A program made the position numbers and the translations under genes. Below are positions 12,480 through 23,820 of a stretch of DNA of 64,000 bases, in pieces (the stretch's first letter is position 1; every line of letters begins with the position of its first letter). The notes beneath the pieces were generated by a model that worked only from the letters and a program-made list of their open reading frames with translations, did no database searches and was not told the origin of the DNA. The stretch is from Polytrichum commune (lineage: Eukaryota; Streptophyta; Polytrichopsida; Polytrichales; Polytrichaceae): NCBI GenBank assembly GCA_950295325.1, contig OX485807.1, positions 50,084,796 through 50,148,795 on the forward strand. The letters are read 5' to 3'.

Positions 12480-13085
12480 AATGCAACCCAAAATAGCGAC
12501 ATGCATTAGCAGAAACGTAGCAAAGTATGCGTACTGCTACAAAGTAACACTTAATTATGGTCAGGAAACTCTATCGTAGTGGAAAGAACGCAGGTCAGCC
12601 ATGTCCCCAGCCATGGCGCCTAGAATGGGCCCACTTCCACATTTCAAGACTTTGCATAGGGGAATACGATGTTTTATTAAGATAGATACCAGGATTTGGA
12701 AGCAGAAATGTGGCAGTGCGTGATTCTCCTAGAAGTAGCAGAAAAATTAGTGGGGGGTGTAGCAGATCCTGAGCCCTTTCCCGGAAGGATCAAAGAAAAG
12801 GCCGCAGCGATCAAATTACAAAGAGGCAGTTTGATTCGCTCTAAGAAAGTTAGCCGTGCCTAGAATTGAACATTTCATTGAGAGATGTGTCAAGTGGAAT
12901 GTGATGTTGACGTATATTAAAATACCTACAGTAGCAGAAAAGTAGCAAGGTCGCTCCACTCCAGAACCCACTATGCGTTTAAGCCTGGTGCAGCAAATAA
13001 CTTACATCACACTGATGTGCAGGGCAATGGATGGTTCCAGCAGAATTTCTAGTGGAAAGCTTAGCAGAACCCAGCATGCACCTAT
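12480..13085. repeat. Dispersed TAGCAG motif cluster upstream of the membrane-protein gene
   Basis: Many copies of GTAGCAGAAA and close variants (near 12512, 12738, 12762, 12930, 13038, 13060). The same word is densely arrayed upstream of both trihelix exons (21770-21910 and 59127-59300) and at 19626-19645. It may be the trace of one repeat family or a recurring promoter-proximal element. Confidence 0.4.
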
Positions 13086-13366
13086 GCCTCCGGAGTCCAA
13101 GCTTCAAACTCCAAAGGTACAAAAAGGGTGCAAATGGAGGAGGAACCACCACAGTTTAGTCACTCAGGTGGTTTATTGATCGTGAGTTGCAAGCCAAAAA
13201 CCTTTCCATTTCCACATTAGAAGCCGATTGCTGCAGCCTTGTGCACGGTGTTTCCTTGTCCCATTGATTGATTGTGGGTGTGTTGATTTGATAGTACGCG
13301 GGAATTACAAAAGGCGGTCGGCAGAGCTGCTAGAGCTAGCGTCAGAAGAAAATAGACTTGTTGCTA

Positions 13367-14063
13367 ATGGCAGATTCTCCTCCCTCCCTTGAAATCGACT
13401 TGTCTGATATTGAGATCCAGCAACAGAATAGCTTAAATTTTGAGCATGCCAACGCAAATGGATGCAACAAAGCATATGCATTCATTCGCGAGCACAGCGC
13501 ATTATTACAAATCCTTGTCGCACTTCTGTTCTCGAAGATTTCAAAGGCCATCTTCTCACCGGCCGCTCATGTGGAGAACGGCCTGCTGGAGCCTGACCGC
13601 CTGATGGGCCACAAAGGGTATGGATACATTCTCAAGCTCCTCGGAGGGCTTCTTACCATTTACACTCTGGTGTTCACAACATTGGCCCAGGGAACAAGGT
13701 TGCGTTGTGTGCACTGGTGGATCCCATTTTCTCTCGTTCTCATTCCTTCAGTTGCTGTGGCCACTGCCGTTTTTTTTCAGCTCAAGAAAATGTCTCGCAG
13801 TGCCCGACAGGTACGTCTGCACCCGAGCCACACACGCTGAATTTCAGAAACACTGCAATTGTACTCCAATTGTATTAGTTTGAAGTTTATAGGTTAAGGG
13901 TTCCACGGTGAGATTTTGTGGGCGATGAAGAAGGTGTCAATTTAACACACCTTTGAACTGGTGTCCTTGTCAGATGGTGATCTCTGTGGCTGTGCTTGGA
14001 TGTCTTTGTGCGACATCAACGATAACTCTCATCTCGTGCAGAGTACTACTCTGTCAACCATGA
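13367..14063 (+). CDS. Small multi-pass membrane protein, two exons, unknown function
   Basis: Exon 1 runs 13367-13810 and ends CGACAG|GTACGT; exon 2 runs 13974-14063 after TTGTCAG. Both junctions are phase 0, giving about 177 residues. Hydrophobic segments: around residues 46-62 (SALLQILVALLFSKISKAIF region), 85-107 (YILKLLGGLLTIYTLVFTTL), 116-138 (WWIPFSLVLIPSVAVATAVF) and, in exon 2, MVISVAVLGCLCATSTITLI. This suggests about four membrane passes. If the intron is retained, the frame stops at 13840 and the last helix is lost. Exon 2 has a homologue at 10605-10922 on the other strand, where the tail is longer, so this copy may be truncated after CQP. I do not recognise the family. Confidence 0.6.
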
Positions 14064-15677
14064 AAGTCTTTGGGATACTAGTTTAATAGAAAGCTGAACC
14101 GTTACAATTTTAGGACCTAGTTGTCATACTTCCAACAACATTTTACAATGACTGGTGTTAAATTTGTACTTCTGAGGACTTGAAGCAATAAAGCTTATGT
14201 TATGTGGACGGTGAATAAGACCATATCTCTTGCTGCACATGAAATTTGGACCTGCAACATGGATGAGCCTGTTACACATACTCTTTCAAGTTTTCCCCAA
14301 ATTGTGTTGCTGCCACATTCAAATTGTGTTCCTGTCACATTCTGGTCGAATTTAGGCTCTCGGGGAATCAGGGTGAACAAGATAGAATTGCATTCATCAT
14401 AGGGTTCTTCAAGTTGTTGATCATATGTCACATTGTGACACATATAACAATTTCCATACATTTTTCAATAGAAGGTGCTTAAATCATTGAATCCAACGGT
14501 AAGATGAACCTCAGGTTCATGGTTGATATATAGCATCTTGTAAGTGGAGTAAGACCAAGCCCAGGGTCTACATATGTGTATCCTATGATAATCGAACTGA
14601 AGTCTTCATTGTGAGCATTGGAAATGCAAACGAAGCTACAAGGTCACCTTATATATAACTTGCACCAAGACAACATGAACCATAATTTACCCTTGGGGAC
14701 CGTCTCACTAAGCCACCAACATTTCACACATAGCGTAGAGAATTCTAGAGTGGTTCAATTAATGTTCAGTAGAAAGTAATCACAAGGTTCAACGCAGCAA
14801 CATAGTCTCAGAAAAAATGTGATAGGGTCATTCATGTTCACGTCCAAATTTGTGTAGTCTTTGTATTTCGTGCGAGGTCACATAACTTAGATGTAGCTAT
14901 GTTTGACAAACCAAAACATTGTGCACATGGTTGTAAATCTTTTTGAAAGAACACACATCATCAAGATGCCAACTTTAGAATACAAAATTGTTCTACACTT
15001 TAAAAAAAACCAAGAGAACATGGAGCAAACCGCCCTGTCTCGCAAGCGTTATGTGCATTTTACCCATCAACATGTGTTGAAACAAGATCAGATCTTGCAC
15101 ACAACAATCCACCTTTACAAAGTTCAGCACCTAACATTGCTAATCCATGCATTCCTACTAACATTGAAGAGTTACATACCCCCTCCCCCAACCCAACTCG
15201 CTGACTCGCCCGAACCCCGCAGCCTACCCCAATGTACTGATATAGAATGTTCTTCGTTTAAACCTCACATGGACTCCAAGCATGCACCGAGAACTTACCA
15301 GACATGAAAAGTTTTGTACGCAAAACAACCAGCTCCTAACCCAAAGTCTAGTTGAATCAAATGATAACTCTAGTCATGTATGGGGAGATTTTGGAAACAA
15401 TCAAATGTTTCTAGATTGAACTGGTTACATGTTGGTTCTTTTGGTTATTCTTTATTGGACCATGCCTAGTGGTGCATTTATTTTTAATTTATTTTAAAAT
15501 ACTCATTCTAAAATGTATTCTAAGATACTCGGAAAATTTTAAGGCATTTTTAATGTTTTTGATGATGAATTCACTATTATAGTTAGTCCATGCTAGTAGG
15601 GCGAATATGGACATGCGCAACTTCGCCAATTGTTCCATATTACCAAGTAATATTAGTACACTCAAACTCAATGGTAA
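14064..15677. other. Intergenic, no supported gene
   Basis: Only short frames without recognisable domains. 15260-15430 is a diverged copy of a dispersed repeat also found near 43270-43320 and 51120-51310 (shared CACATG-ACTCCAAGCATGCA core and a GGGGAGATTTTGG block). Confidence 0.45.
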
Positions 15678-15833
15678 TACCTAAGCTTTGAGCCTTGGAT
15701 GGAGAATGACGACAATGACATTGATGACGACAGTAATGTTGATGAGGACAATGTTGAACAAAACGAATTTCGCATCAGGGATGATCCACGCACAGTCTTG
15801 GATCAATTTTTGGGCGGAAAAGAGCTCGCATAA
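15678..15833 (+). pseudogene. Short acidic ORF fragment, possibly a transposase tail
   Basis: 52 open codons rich in Asp/Glu/Asn (NDDNDIDDDSNVDEDN) ending DQFLGGKELA-stop. Acidic C-terminal tails occur on several transposase types, but no catalytic domain is adjacent, so the assignment is a guess. Confidence 0.2.
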
Positions 15834-16737
15834 TTGATCCTAGAAGAGGGGAATGTTTTTGAAAACGATTTGTCATAAAGGACCTCACGGATTGATGTCT
15901 TCGATGTTTTTCAATTAAAATTTGTTAAAATGTTTTGAAATATTTTAACTTTTATTTTATAATGCCACCTCCAACCTCTAGAACAAAAAATGCAACACTA
16001 GCCATGCCTTAAGGCAAGGACTATGCATTCACTTGGTTCTACAAGACCTTAAGGCTGCGATGAGCTTACGTTTGAGAAGTAGGTTGTCATGATTCATATC
16101 CATGAATGCGTGGATGTTGAAGACTCTAGTTTAGGATGGTAGTAAGTTGTTTGGAACAAGAGCCCCGGGTACGCAACTCCCATATTATACGCAAGGGGCA
16201 TCGTATTAAAAACGGCTTAGAGGACGGCTTTTGTAAAAATTATATCACATTATATCAAATTAAAATGATCAAAAATTTGGGTGAAGACCAAATTAAATAA
16301 AATGAGATGAAAAAAAAGTTGGGTTGCATATTTATTATAAAAAACTCCAACGTATATAAACAATTGAGACACCTAGTTTTTTAACCTTGTAGAGTGTCTA
16401 AGAGGGGTATTCAATGTAGATGTCGGATTAGTATTCACAAATGATAGAGGGTCCTTTCGAGGTCTCCCTCTTTTGGAAGGAGTTGTGGCAATTACAGGTG
16501 TAACATATTCCTTCTCACTCTATTATAAGGTTCCCTGAGTGTAGCTAACTAAAGCGGGGCTTTTGTCTTATGTAGAACTTTCCTAGAGTTTTCAAAGAAG
16601 TAGTTAGTATAGTGACGTTACTTTTTGCCTTTTTTCCCGTAATCCACATGTCCCTATCTCCACCTCCACTACATGAGCCTCTATCCTTCATCTCACAATC
16701 CATGTGTTTGTTTAAGCCAAGGATGATCCTCCCAAAT

Positions 16738-16850
16738 GAGCACAAGCACACTCCAAAGCGACGACACAAAGGCTCCAAAGCAAAGCCGCACACTCCAAAG
16801 CAAAGACACAAAGGCTCCAAAACCAAACACAAAAGCTTCAAAGCGAATAT
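16738..16850. repeat. Minisatellite of CTCCAAAGC units
   Basis: About two and a half imperfect repeats of a 42-50 bp unit built from CACTCCAAAGCGACGACAC and AAAGGCTCCAAAGC words, inside the element at 16164-17399. It creates a Lys/His-rich frame that is unlikely to be a protein. Confidence 0.6.
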
Positions 16851-16861
16851 ATAGAAGCCTC

Positions 16862-16888
16862 AAACCCTAAGCCCTAACCCTAAACCGG
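16862..16888. repeat. Short interstitial telomere-like tract
   Basis: Reads CCCTAAGCCCTAACCCTAAA, three near-perfect copies of the plant telomere repeat CCCTAAA. Too short to indicate a fusion point; such tracts are common in plant noncoding DNA. Confidence 0.5.
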
Positions 16889-17539
16889 GAACCCGTGATA
16901 TTTTGAAATACCCCATGATACCCTTGAGTAGTCGGGGCACCATATGATGTATATGGTCTTAAAATACATACCTCAACTGTATCCTAACACAAATCATTAG
17001 TTTTCTATCCCAACAGTTAGACCAGTAAGTTGCCTATACATAATTTTAAAAAATCCACACGAATATTTGCCTCCAATTAGAATTATAAGCCACAAATAGT
17101 TGCCTCCCATTGAAATTATAAGTCATTCACAATGTTATAATTTTATTAAAAAGTCCAAAAAGTTGGGTAGTTTGACCTATGGTACATGTATTAAAAAAAT
17201 CATATAATTAGGTTTTTAATGCAATTATATGCTTCAAAATATATTCATTTCCTATATATAATTATATTTTTGGATTCCTTGTTAGAAGGGCTACAAGGGT
17301 TTCCTACATTAAAACGAATTGTATCACTCAATATTCGACTAAAACGCATTATAAGTGATTATAATCAGGACCATATAATACGGGAGTTGCGTACCCGGGA
17401 CAAAAGCTTACCGGTTATACCTAATTTCAAATGATGTTATTGGCCAAATCATTATGTGGAACTATGAATATATGAATATACTTTTGGTGAAGTTATCATA
17501 AAGTATACACAGATAATTGTGCCAAGTTTATTGCCGCTT

Positions 17540-18815
17540 CGTTCAATTTGAACTCTCGAAAAACATTGCATGCCATAGCTCTATATAAACCCCTTGCAAT
17601 ACACTTACATGAATTCCTCCACACTTGGATAAATTCCGTCTCACTGCTCCATGTTCTTGTCCTACAATTTTTATAGGAGACTTCAATGTGAATATGTTGA
17701 AGGCATCTCCTCAATCTAAAACATTGGAAAATTATATGAGACATTATAACTTTGAAATTATTTTTCCATAGTCCACAACAACCTTTAATTCATAATTAGA
17801 TCATATATGGACTCATGCTATTCTTACCAATTGTCAGTCAAGATACCCATAATCATATTGGACAGATCATAAACTACTTTATGAAGCATTTAAATTACAT
17901 GATCATCTCCCACTTGTCCATTTTCTTGACACAATTCCAAGTTTCCCTTATGATGGGTTGCATTCAAACAAGCCACAAGAACTACCAAACCCTGCCCACC
18001 CACCCCCCTCTCTCCTATTGCCACATTGGACCCAAAATAACAAAAAAATTAAGCATTCCTAACACACCCACAACCCACCTACAATGATCTACAAGAAATC
18101 CAATCTTTGTTAAATATCAGTGTAAATATCACCAAAATCGCTAAGGTGGAAGCCCAAAAAATCACAACCCTCACGGGGAGATCACAAGCTATATACTTTT
18201 GTAAACCACATGCGGTTGGGGTTAATTATAGATGGGTTATTTATCTAAATTTCTTGAAAAATTGGCACCCATTTAGTAGACCTCTGCTTACAAAATCTAT
18301 CCAATGTGAGAGTCCCCATACCGGATGGCATCCCGGACAACATCTTAAAAGCTCTATCAAATACCATTCATGACATGCTGTGCTTATTATTCCTACAATG
18401 CTACCATCAAAAAGCAATACCAAAAAAATGGAAACATACCATCACAATATTACTCCACAAAAAAGGCAACCCTGCAATAGTCACCAACTATAGACCTATG
18501 GCCTTGGTGTGTACAATCTAAAAACTATATACAAGCAAATTAGCCTCCCTCCTTACCACCTTCCGTGAACAACTTAGAATGCTCTATCACAGCCAAGAAG
18601 GCTTCCCGTCCAATAAGAAACATGGCTACACAAATTCAAGCAAACATCACAACACTAGAAGAAGCCACATTCATACATATTGACATCAACCTCACATACT
18701 TAGCCTTAAAAAAAATTTGTTTGCCTCTATTGACCACCCACACCTTGAACCCTAAACGAAATACCTCGGATACACCCCAAACGCCATTGAACCTATTGGA
18801 AACATATACACATGA
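17540..18815 (+). mobile_element. Truncated LINE copy with endonuclease and partial reverse transcriptase
   Basis: Around 17665 the frame reads IFIGDFNVNMLKASPQSKT and then a DHIWT-like block, matching the GDFN and DHI motifs of the exonuclease/endonuclease/phosphatase domain of LINEs. From 18310 it reads PDGIPDNILKALSNTIHDML, then TILLHKKGNPAIVTNYRPMA, the first reverse transcriptase blocks, homologous to 5215-5340. It ends near 18815 before the catalytic ADD block. Multiple stops and frameshifts: dead and 3' truncated. Confidence 0.75.
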
Positions 18816-18930
18816 TCATCCATGGACATATGATGGTTACGATGCATGTTCTTTAGTATGTTATACCATAACAACAACAATGTTCTAGGAACACAATATT
18901 TGCACAATAAATAATGATGAACTGTCTATT

Positions 18931-19456
18931 CTACTATATTGTTCATGGTATTTAGTGTCACATGCATAATAGTGTCACTAACCCTATTTTGAGGTGTATC
19001 CTAGGTTACTATAACGATCAACAACTTGACCATTAGTGTCACCGCATGACAATTGGTGTTCACATGCGCTTGCTAATGTCGTAACATGAGTACGTGCGAT
19101 AGTGTTATGAGGTGGAGGCCTATATTACACGATAATTTACAAGTTGACTAAAAGTGTACAATAATGATACTTGACATTCGTATGCTCAAGAATATCTTCC
19201 TCTTGCATACTAAAATATAAACACATGACACTTGCTATTAGTATCCTCAATATAATATCTTTTGCTTACATACTAAAATACAAAACTATCATCTCAAACA
19301 TCCCAATGTGCTATGATATAATGCAAATAAATATCACTTCAAAAATCACTCATGTTCACCATTAGGAGACGTGACACTTTTAAACCTCAAGGCATCTAGG
19401 TTAGACCCTTCACAAATATATACATGACACTAAATACCATAAATGGTGTATTATAC
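18931..19456. mobile_element. MITE with GGTATTTAGTGTCA inverted ends
   Basis: The left end carries CATGGTATTTAGTGTCACATG and the right end its inverse, TGACACTAAATACCAT. The termini resemble those of the element family at 20531-20911 and its copies. No coding potential. Confidence 0.5.
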
Positions 19457-19660
19457 TGTGCAATACTGAGAAAAAACAGCAGAAGCAAGTTGGTTGTTTT
19501 GTTTGGTATTTGGACAGAAGGGTTTGGCAGAGGCTCACTAGAGTATAATATTCAATTCATGTAACCTAACTTAAGGTTTTTTTCCTGCACATAGTATTGG
19601 TAGTACTTGGCCGCAGAGACTTTGGTAGCAGAAAAGTAGCAGAAAGTCCTAGAAGAAAAG

Positions 19661-20471
19661 GGGGGACGTTAAGTAGTAAGTACCCCCCCATGAACTAATA
19701 GGGATTCCATATTCGGGCGGGGGCAGCCCTCCCACGAAATTTCTGCCCCCGCCCGGATTTTTTCCAAACCCGCCCGAAAATAGCTGCCCGCCCCGCCCGA
19801 AAACGAAAAAAACATTGCTCTTCCATTCTTGAAGGCCGCTTGACTACAAATCCCATATTGAGTGCACTTCACCTTCAAGGTTTCAAATCCAATATATATG
19901 TGCACTTCCACCTAGTAAATAAGGCATTAAATGGGATTTCATTCCGGAAGTGAAACCATCAACCAAGAATGTAATTAACTTGGAAGTCAAAAAATTAGAA
20001 AATCCTCATCAACATTGAGGTTATAATTTTTATGACTTACCATTTGAAATTGTCTTCGTCATTCTAAAATGACACTTAAATTTAGTGTGCTGATGTGGTT
20101 TGTATATTTTATAATATTTTAGATAATTCTGGCTACTTTCAAGAATATTCATACGCACTTATTTATAAAATATACTTAATGAAACTAATTAATCAATTAT
20201 TTTAATTACCGGATTTAATTGGAGTTAATTCCATTAATTAAATTTTAGGGTTAATTAGGCTTACTGGATATAAAAATTGAGTATTGTAATTACTGAAAGA
20301 GCGGCCTTCAAGAATGGAAGAGCAATGTTTTTTTCGTTTTCGGGCGCGGCGGGCAGCTATTTTCGGGCGGGTTTGGAAAAAATCCGGGCGGGGGCAGAAA
20401 TTTCGTGGGAGGGCTGCCCCCGCCCGAATATGGAATCCCTATTAGTTCGTGGGGGGTACTTAACGTCCCCC
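19661..20471. mobile_element. Mutator-like (MULE) nonautonomous element, long TIRs, 9-bp target duplication
   Basis: Left arm (19661 to about 19850) and right arm (about 20300-20471) are near-perfect inverted repeats of about 180 bp, starting GGGGGACGTTAAGTA. The arms contain GC-rich GGGCGGGG blocks, unlike the AT-rich surroundings. Flanks are both GAAGAAAAG (19652-19660 and 20472-20480), a perfect 9-bp duplication, the hallmark of Mutator-type transposition. The left arm has a small AGTAGTA insertion. There is no transposase. It sits inside an older diverged copy of the upstream repeat seen at 21145-21240. Preserved arms and target duplication suggest fairly recent insertion. Confidence 0.85.
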
Positions 20472-20530
20472 GAAGAAAAGTACCAGTGAAGTAGCACAAA
20501 ACCCTAGACGAAAACCACGACAGCATGAAA

Positions 20531-20911
20531 CTACACTAAATATGATATTTAGTGTCACCAATTTCAATTGTATTGATCGATACTAATTGTAAACTGCAGT
20601 GTAGTGTCACCAACACTAAATGTTAATCCAACATTATTTGCCATCCCTTGTAATTTTTTGGATGATTATATAGTTACAGTGTTGTGATTACAGTCACTTA
20701 TCAAGTGATTTTTTTCCCAAATTTCAAATCATCAATGACAATATTTCATGACAAGTTCGTGACAAAGGAAGGTAGGGGGTTGGCCAATGGATGAACTCGT
20801 CCATCATCCATGACAATATTTGTTTACTTGTTCGCAAGAAGTGTCATCCAAAAAGTTACGGTAGTGACATAAAACATCATATGACACTAAATATCATATT
20901 CTATGTAGTAG
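20531..20911 (-). mobile_element. MITE with palindromic CTACACTAAATATGATATTTAG ends (family M)
   Basis: The left end is CTACACTAAATATGATAT followed by TTAGTGTCA; the right end is its inverse. The terminal word is itself a near-palindrome. Relative to the copies at 35194, 39770, 46005, 50588 and 55818 it is in the opposite orientation. No coding capacity; the superfamily is undetermined. Confidence 0.65.
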
Positions 20912-21764
20912 AAAATGATAGCAGCGGAAGTCTTGTTTTTGGAGTCATTTCATGCTAGTATTTGAAAATCGCTTTAAACCAAGATCATGTACTCTCAGTT
21001 CTTCATGTTCATAATCTCTATGTATAACAGAAATATCTATATTCACAACTTCATTTTATATAATTTATAATAAGCATGGAGTGACAACTATTCAATAAAG
21101 AATTGGAATAAATGATTGGGACAAAGCCTCTCATAGCTACGCCAACTTGTTTGGTATTTGGATAGAAAGTTATGGTCGATGCTAAGGAGTGTATAATATT
21201 AAAATAATGTAACTTCACTTAAGGATTTCCCATATACATATCATAGGTTGATAATATAATCCACAATCCATGTGGGATACGTAAACTTCGAAGATGAAAG
21301 CCTTGGTAGTCCTCTTGAATGTATTTGTTTGTATCTTTTGCATAACAACTTCAAAGTTATTCTTGGACGTAGTACTTTGTTCCATGTACCAACTTTCTCT
21401 AGTTGGACACAATTCCAAATAAATGCATCTTCTTTGTCGAATTAAGGTTCCAAACTTTATTAAGGACATAGACTAAGTTTGTAGTATATAGTTTGACAAT
21501 TTTATGTTCATCCATTTTCTTTTATGATGACTAAGGATGACTTAGAATATGATGGGAACCCCTCCTCTATGTAATATCATATTGTGGATTATTAACACTG
21601 CATAAGCTTGTGTAGAGTGCGAATTTATTATTTTTCTGGGCAAGGGTGACCTGAATTATAGTAAATTCCCGCAAACTTTGTCCAGAAATAATCCGACGTT
21701 CATTTTTAGTGGGACCTGCCATCAATCAACCCACGCTAGTCTCGGCGGTACTTGGCCGCGGCGA

Positions 21765-21915
21765 ACACGGTAGCAGGAAAGTAGCAGGAAAGTAGCAGGA
21801 AATTAGCAAAAGGCACGCAGGAAACCCCACAAAGAGAACCACGGTAGCAGGAAAGTAGCAGAAGCCGAGCAGGAAAGTCTACAAGAGAACCATGGTAGCA
21901 GGAAAGTGTAGTAGA
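21765..21915 (+). repeat. TAGCAGGAAA array upstream of trihelix exon A
   Basis: Repeated GTAGCAGGAAA units (at least six) with irregular spacers, ending about 290 bp before the trihelix start codon. The same array precedes copy B (59127-59305). Confidence 0.6.
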
Positions 21916-22202
21916 AAACGAGAGTGTAATAAGAGAAAACTTCTGTCAATTTCTATTGAAGAGTCTGACATCCTTGCCTGCTTAAGATTGTTGTGCGTAA
22001 TTTCTTAGGCATGGCTTCAACTGAAGTGGAATTCTAGATTGCACATCGTCACTACACTGATTTCGTGGTGGTGTCTGCGATTGAGTCAGGATTGTGTACT
22101 CTCTGTTCTTCATGTGCTTCACCTCTACGAGTGTAGAAACTCCCAGCTCTTGCCCTCTTTCCCCCAACTGCAGCATCTGAATCTTTGTAATGCAAGAGCG
22201 CC

Positions 22203-22976
22203 ATGAGTACGGGTGACGAGGCCGATGGCGTGCACGCCACTTCTAATTCCTTGAGCGAGCAAGCAAAGATCGACAAGAAACGGAAACGAAACGGAGCGCA
22301 AGAGAAACGAGCAGCGAAATGGAGCCAGAAGGAATCCATCGCACTGCTCGAGAGTCTGAGGGATTTAGTGCAGAAGAGCGAAGGAGGGAAGCAGTGCTAC
22401 AAGGGCCCGGCCAAGTGGGAATGCATTTCTGGGAAGCTCGTTGACCGCGGCTACCAGGAAAGAAAGGCGAAAAGTGTCGGCGAGAGGTGGGATACTCTTC
22501 GTCAAGCATACCTTCACGTTGAAGAGCACTTGAGAGCCGGCGAGAATTTCGCACAGGCTCTATGTGAGACCAGAAAAGAGTTCAAGTTCTTGCCTGCAGA
22601 GTACACACAGGAGTGGCACGCGTTGGCCGCTAGGTGTGGGCCCAGGCAAAAGAAGAAGCAGAGGAATGGTGGAGCGGAATTAGCCATGGTGGAAAATACT
22701 GTTGCAAAGCAAAAAAATATCGATGCTTTGCCATGTGATGTTAGTCCAGCCTCGGTCTCATTTGAAACCATCCTCCAGGCATTCCATAAACATATCAGGA
22801 ATGTGAGGTCCCTGCTATCTTGCAGCAGAGATGCAGCCAGTCCAAGCCAAAGATCTGACGAGACGGATGAGCTAGGTGACATTGTGAGGTCTTTGCTATC
22901 TATAGTCGAAGCGGTGAAGACGAATGCCAAATTCGAGAAGTCAGGTTCTCCAATCAGCAAATCTTACCTTTCCTAA
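22203..22976 (+). CDS. Trihelix (SANT/Myb-like) DNA-binding protein or N-terminal exon, copy A
   Basis: ATG at 22203 in GCCATGAGTAC context; 257 codons if unspliced. A basic KKRKR at 25-29 looks like a nuclear localisation signal. Residues 38-110 form a trihelix-type domain with the three spaced tryptophans W40, W72 and W96 and the WECIS-L--RGY and GERWDTLRQAY blocks typical of GT-factor domains. A basic QKKKQR follows at 149-154; the C-terminal third is Ser-rich with helical segments. Nuclear DNA binding is inferred from the family. A donor at 22875 (CTAG|GTGACA) would join in frame to exons leading to the SUMO protease, so this may be the first exon of a fusion gene; otherwise it is a single-exon gene. 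Copy B is at 59451. Confidence 0.8.
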   Translation: MSTGDEADGVHATSNSLSEQAKIDKKRKRNGAQEKRAAKWSQKESIALLESLRDLVQKSEGGKQCYKGPAKWECISGKLVDRGYQERKAKSVGERWDTLRQAYLHVEEHLRAGENFAQALCETRKEFKFLPAEYTQEWHALAARCGPRQKKKQRNGGAELAMVENTVAKQKNIDALPCDVSPASVSFETILQAFHKHIRNVRSLLSCSRDAASPSQRSDETDELGDIVRSLLSIVEAVKTNAKFEKSGSPISKSYLS

Positions 22977-22982
22977 CCCTAG

Positions 22983-23700
22983 AGATCATTGGCAATTTTA
23001 AGCTCAAACATGCCTTTCAAGATGCATTGAATATTTACAAGTTTGAAAGCTTCGAAATGCAATATGTATTTAATTTTGAGATTTCTAAGGTGAGTTCAGA
23101 ATTGCTGATCATCAGAATTTGGTGGACCCATTAAGTGTACCAATTCCGGGGAGCGGTGGTTCATGTTTTGATCCGATTTACGTTTCTTGACATCCAAGCT
23201 TCAGCACTGAACACTTCAAACTATTCGCAACTTGATCATCTACTAATTGTGTGTACTGCACTGCACAGAGCTGTATTATTCTCTGGAAATTGACAAGCGG
23301 GAGTGGAAATCGGTGCATGATCTTGCTCTTAGTTTGTCACAAGATCACGGGCGCAGGTCAAGGCCAACACCTAGGTCGGTTTCTAACTCAAAGGACATTA
23401 GATGTCGCAGGCAAATCGGAATAGTCTCTAGAAAATGAACTGCCTTCTCCTCTTCCTGCTTCATGTTCTGAAAATTAGCAGCAGATTCCCCTTGGTAATG
23501 CAGATTTATCATTGTTGAAACGGAGGGTGAGTGTAGGTCAAGATCCGCTTTTAGGTTTCTGTGTTTCTGACTTGGAGTTGCCATGACTTGGTCATTTTAT
23601 TCGCTCCTCTCAGAACCCTCGACCGTGACTGATGTTGAGGCCTAATTTCCACATTTTAGTCTAGCAGACATCTACAGGGTCAAGGAGCTATCATTTGATA
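22983..23700 (+). other. Candidate linking exons between trihelix and SUMO protease, copy A
   Basis: Four phase-compatible exons: 22983-23089 (after TCCTAACCCTAG, ends TCTAAG|GTGAGT), 23269-23356 (after GCACAG), 23504-23526 (after AATGCAG, ends CGGAGG|GTGAGT) and 23665-23700 (after GTCTAG, ends GATA|GTATGA). Joined after 22875 and before 23821 they keep one open frame. The first encodes a segment with NFKLKHAFQDALNIYKFE. I recognise no domain here. Several alternative splice choices exist, so each exon is provisional. Confidence 0.4.
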
Positions 23701-23820
23701 GTATGAAGCTGGCTGTAATCTGAATTGAGAACATTGTCTGACACTGTCTCTAGGAATCTATAGAAGTGTACTTCTGTAATATTCTGGATGGTGACTTGTG
23801 ATTGCATTTCGTATTTCCAG

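Larger units (their letters stand above)
16164..17399. mobile_element. Terminal-inverted-repeat element, 1236 bp, probable 8-bp target duplication
   Basis: Ends are CCCGGGTACGCAACTCCC on the left and its reverse complement on the right (17382-17399), with a further matching TATTATA inside. Flanks ACAAGAGC (16156-16163) and ACAAAAGC (17400-17407) form an 8-bp duplication with one mismatch, the size used by hAT elements. No transposase is visible inside. It carries a minisatellite and a short telomere-like tract. Confidence 0.7.

Noticed and set aside
16862..16888. Ancient telomere or chromosome fusion site
   Set aside because: Only about three telomere units, inside a transposon; far too short to support a fusion.
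22243..22960. Minus-strand frames of 103 and 148 residues opposite the trihelix exon
   Set aside because: Both are shadows of the trihelix coding strand; the same shadow recurs at 59762-60208 because the exon is duplicated.
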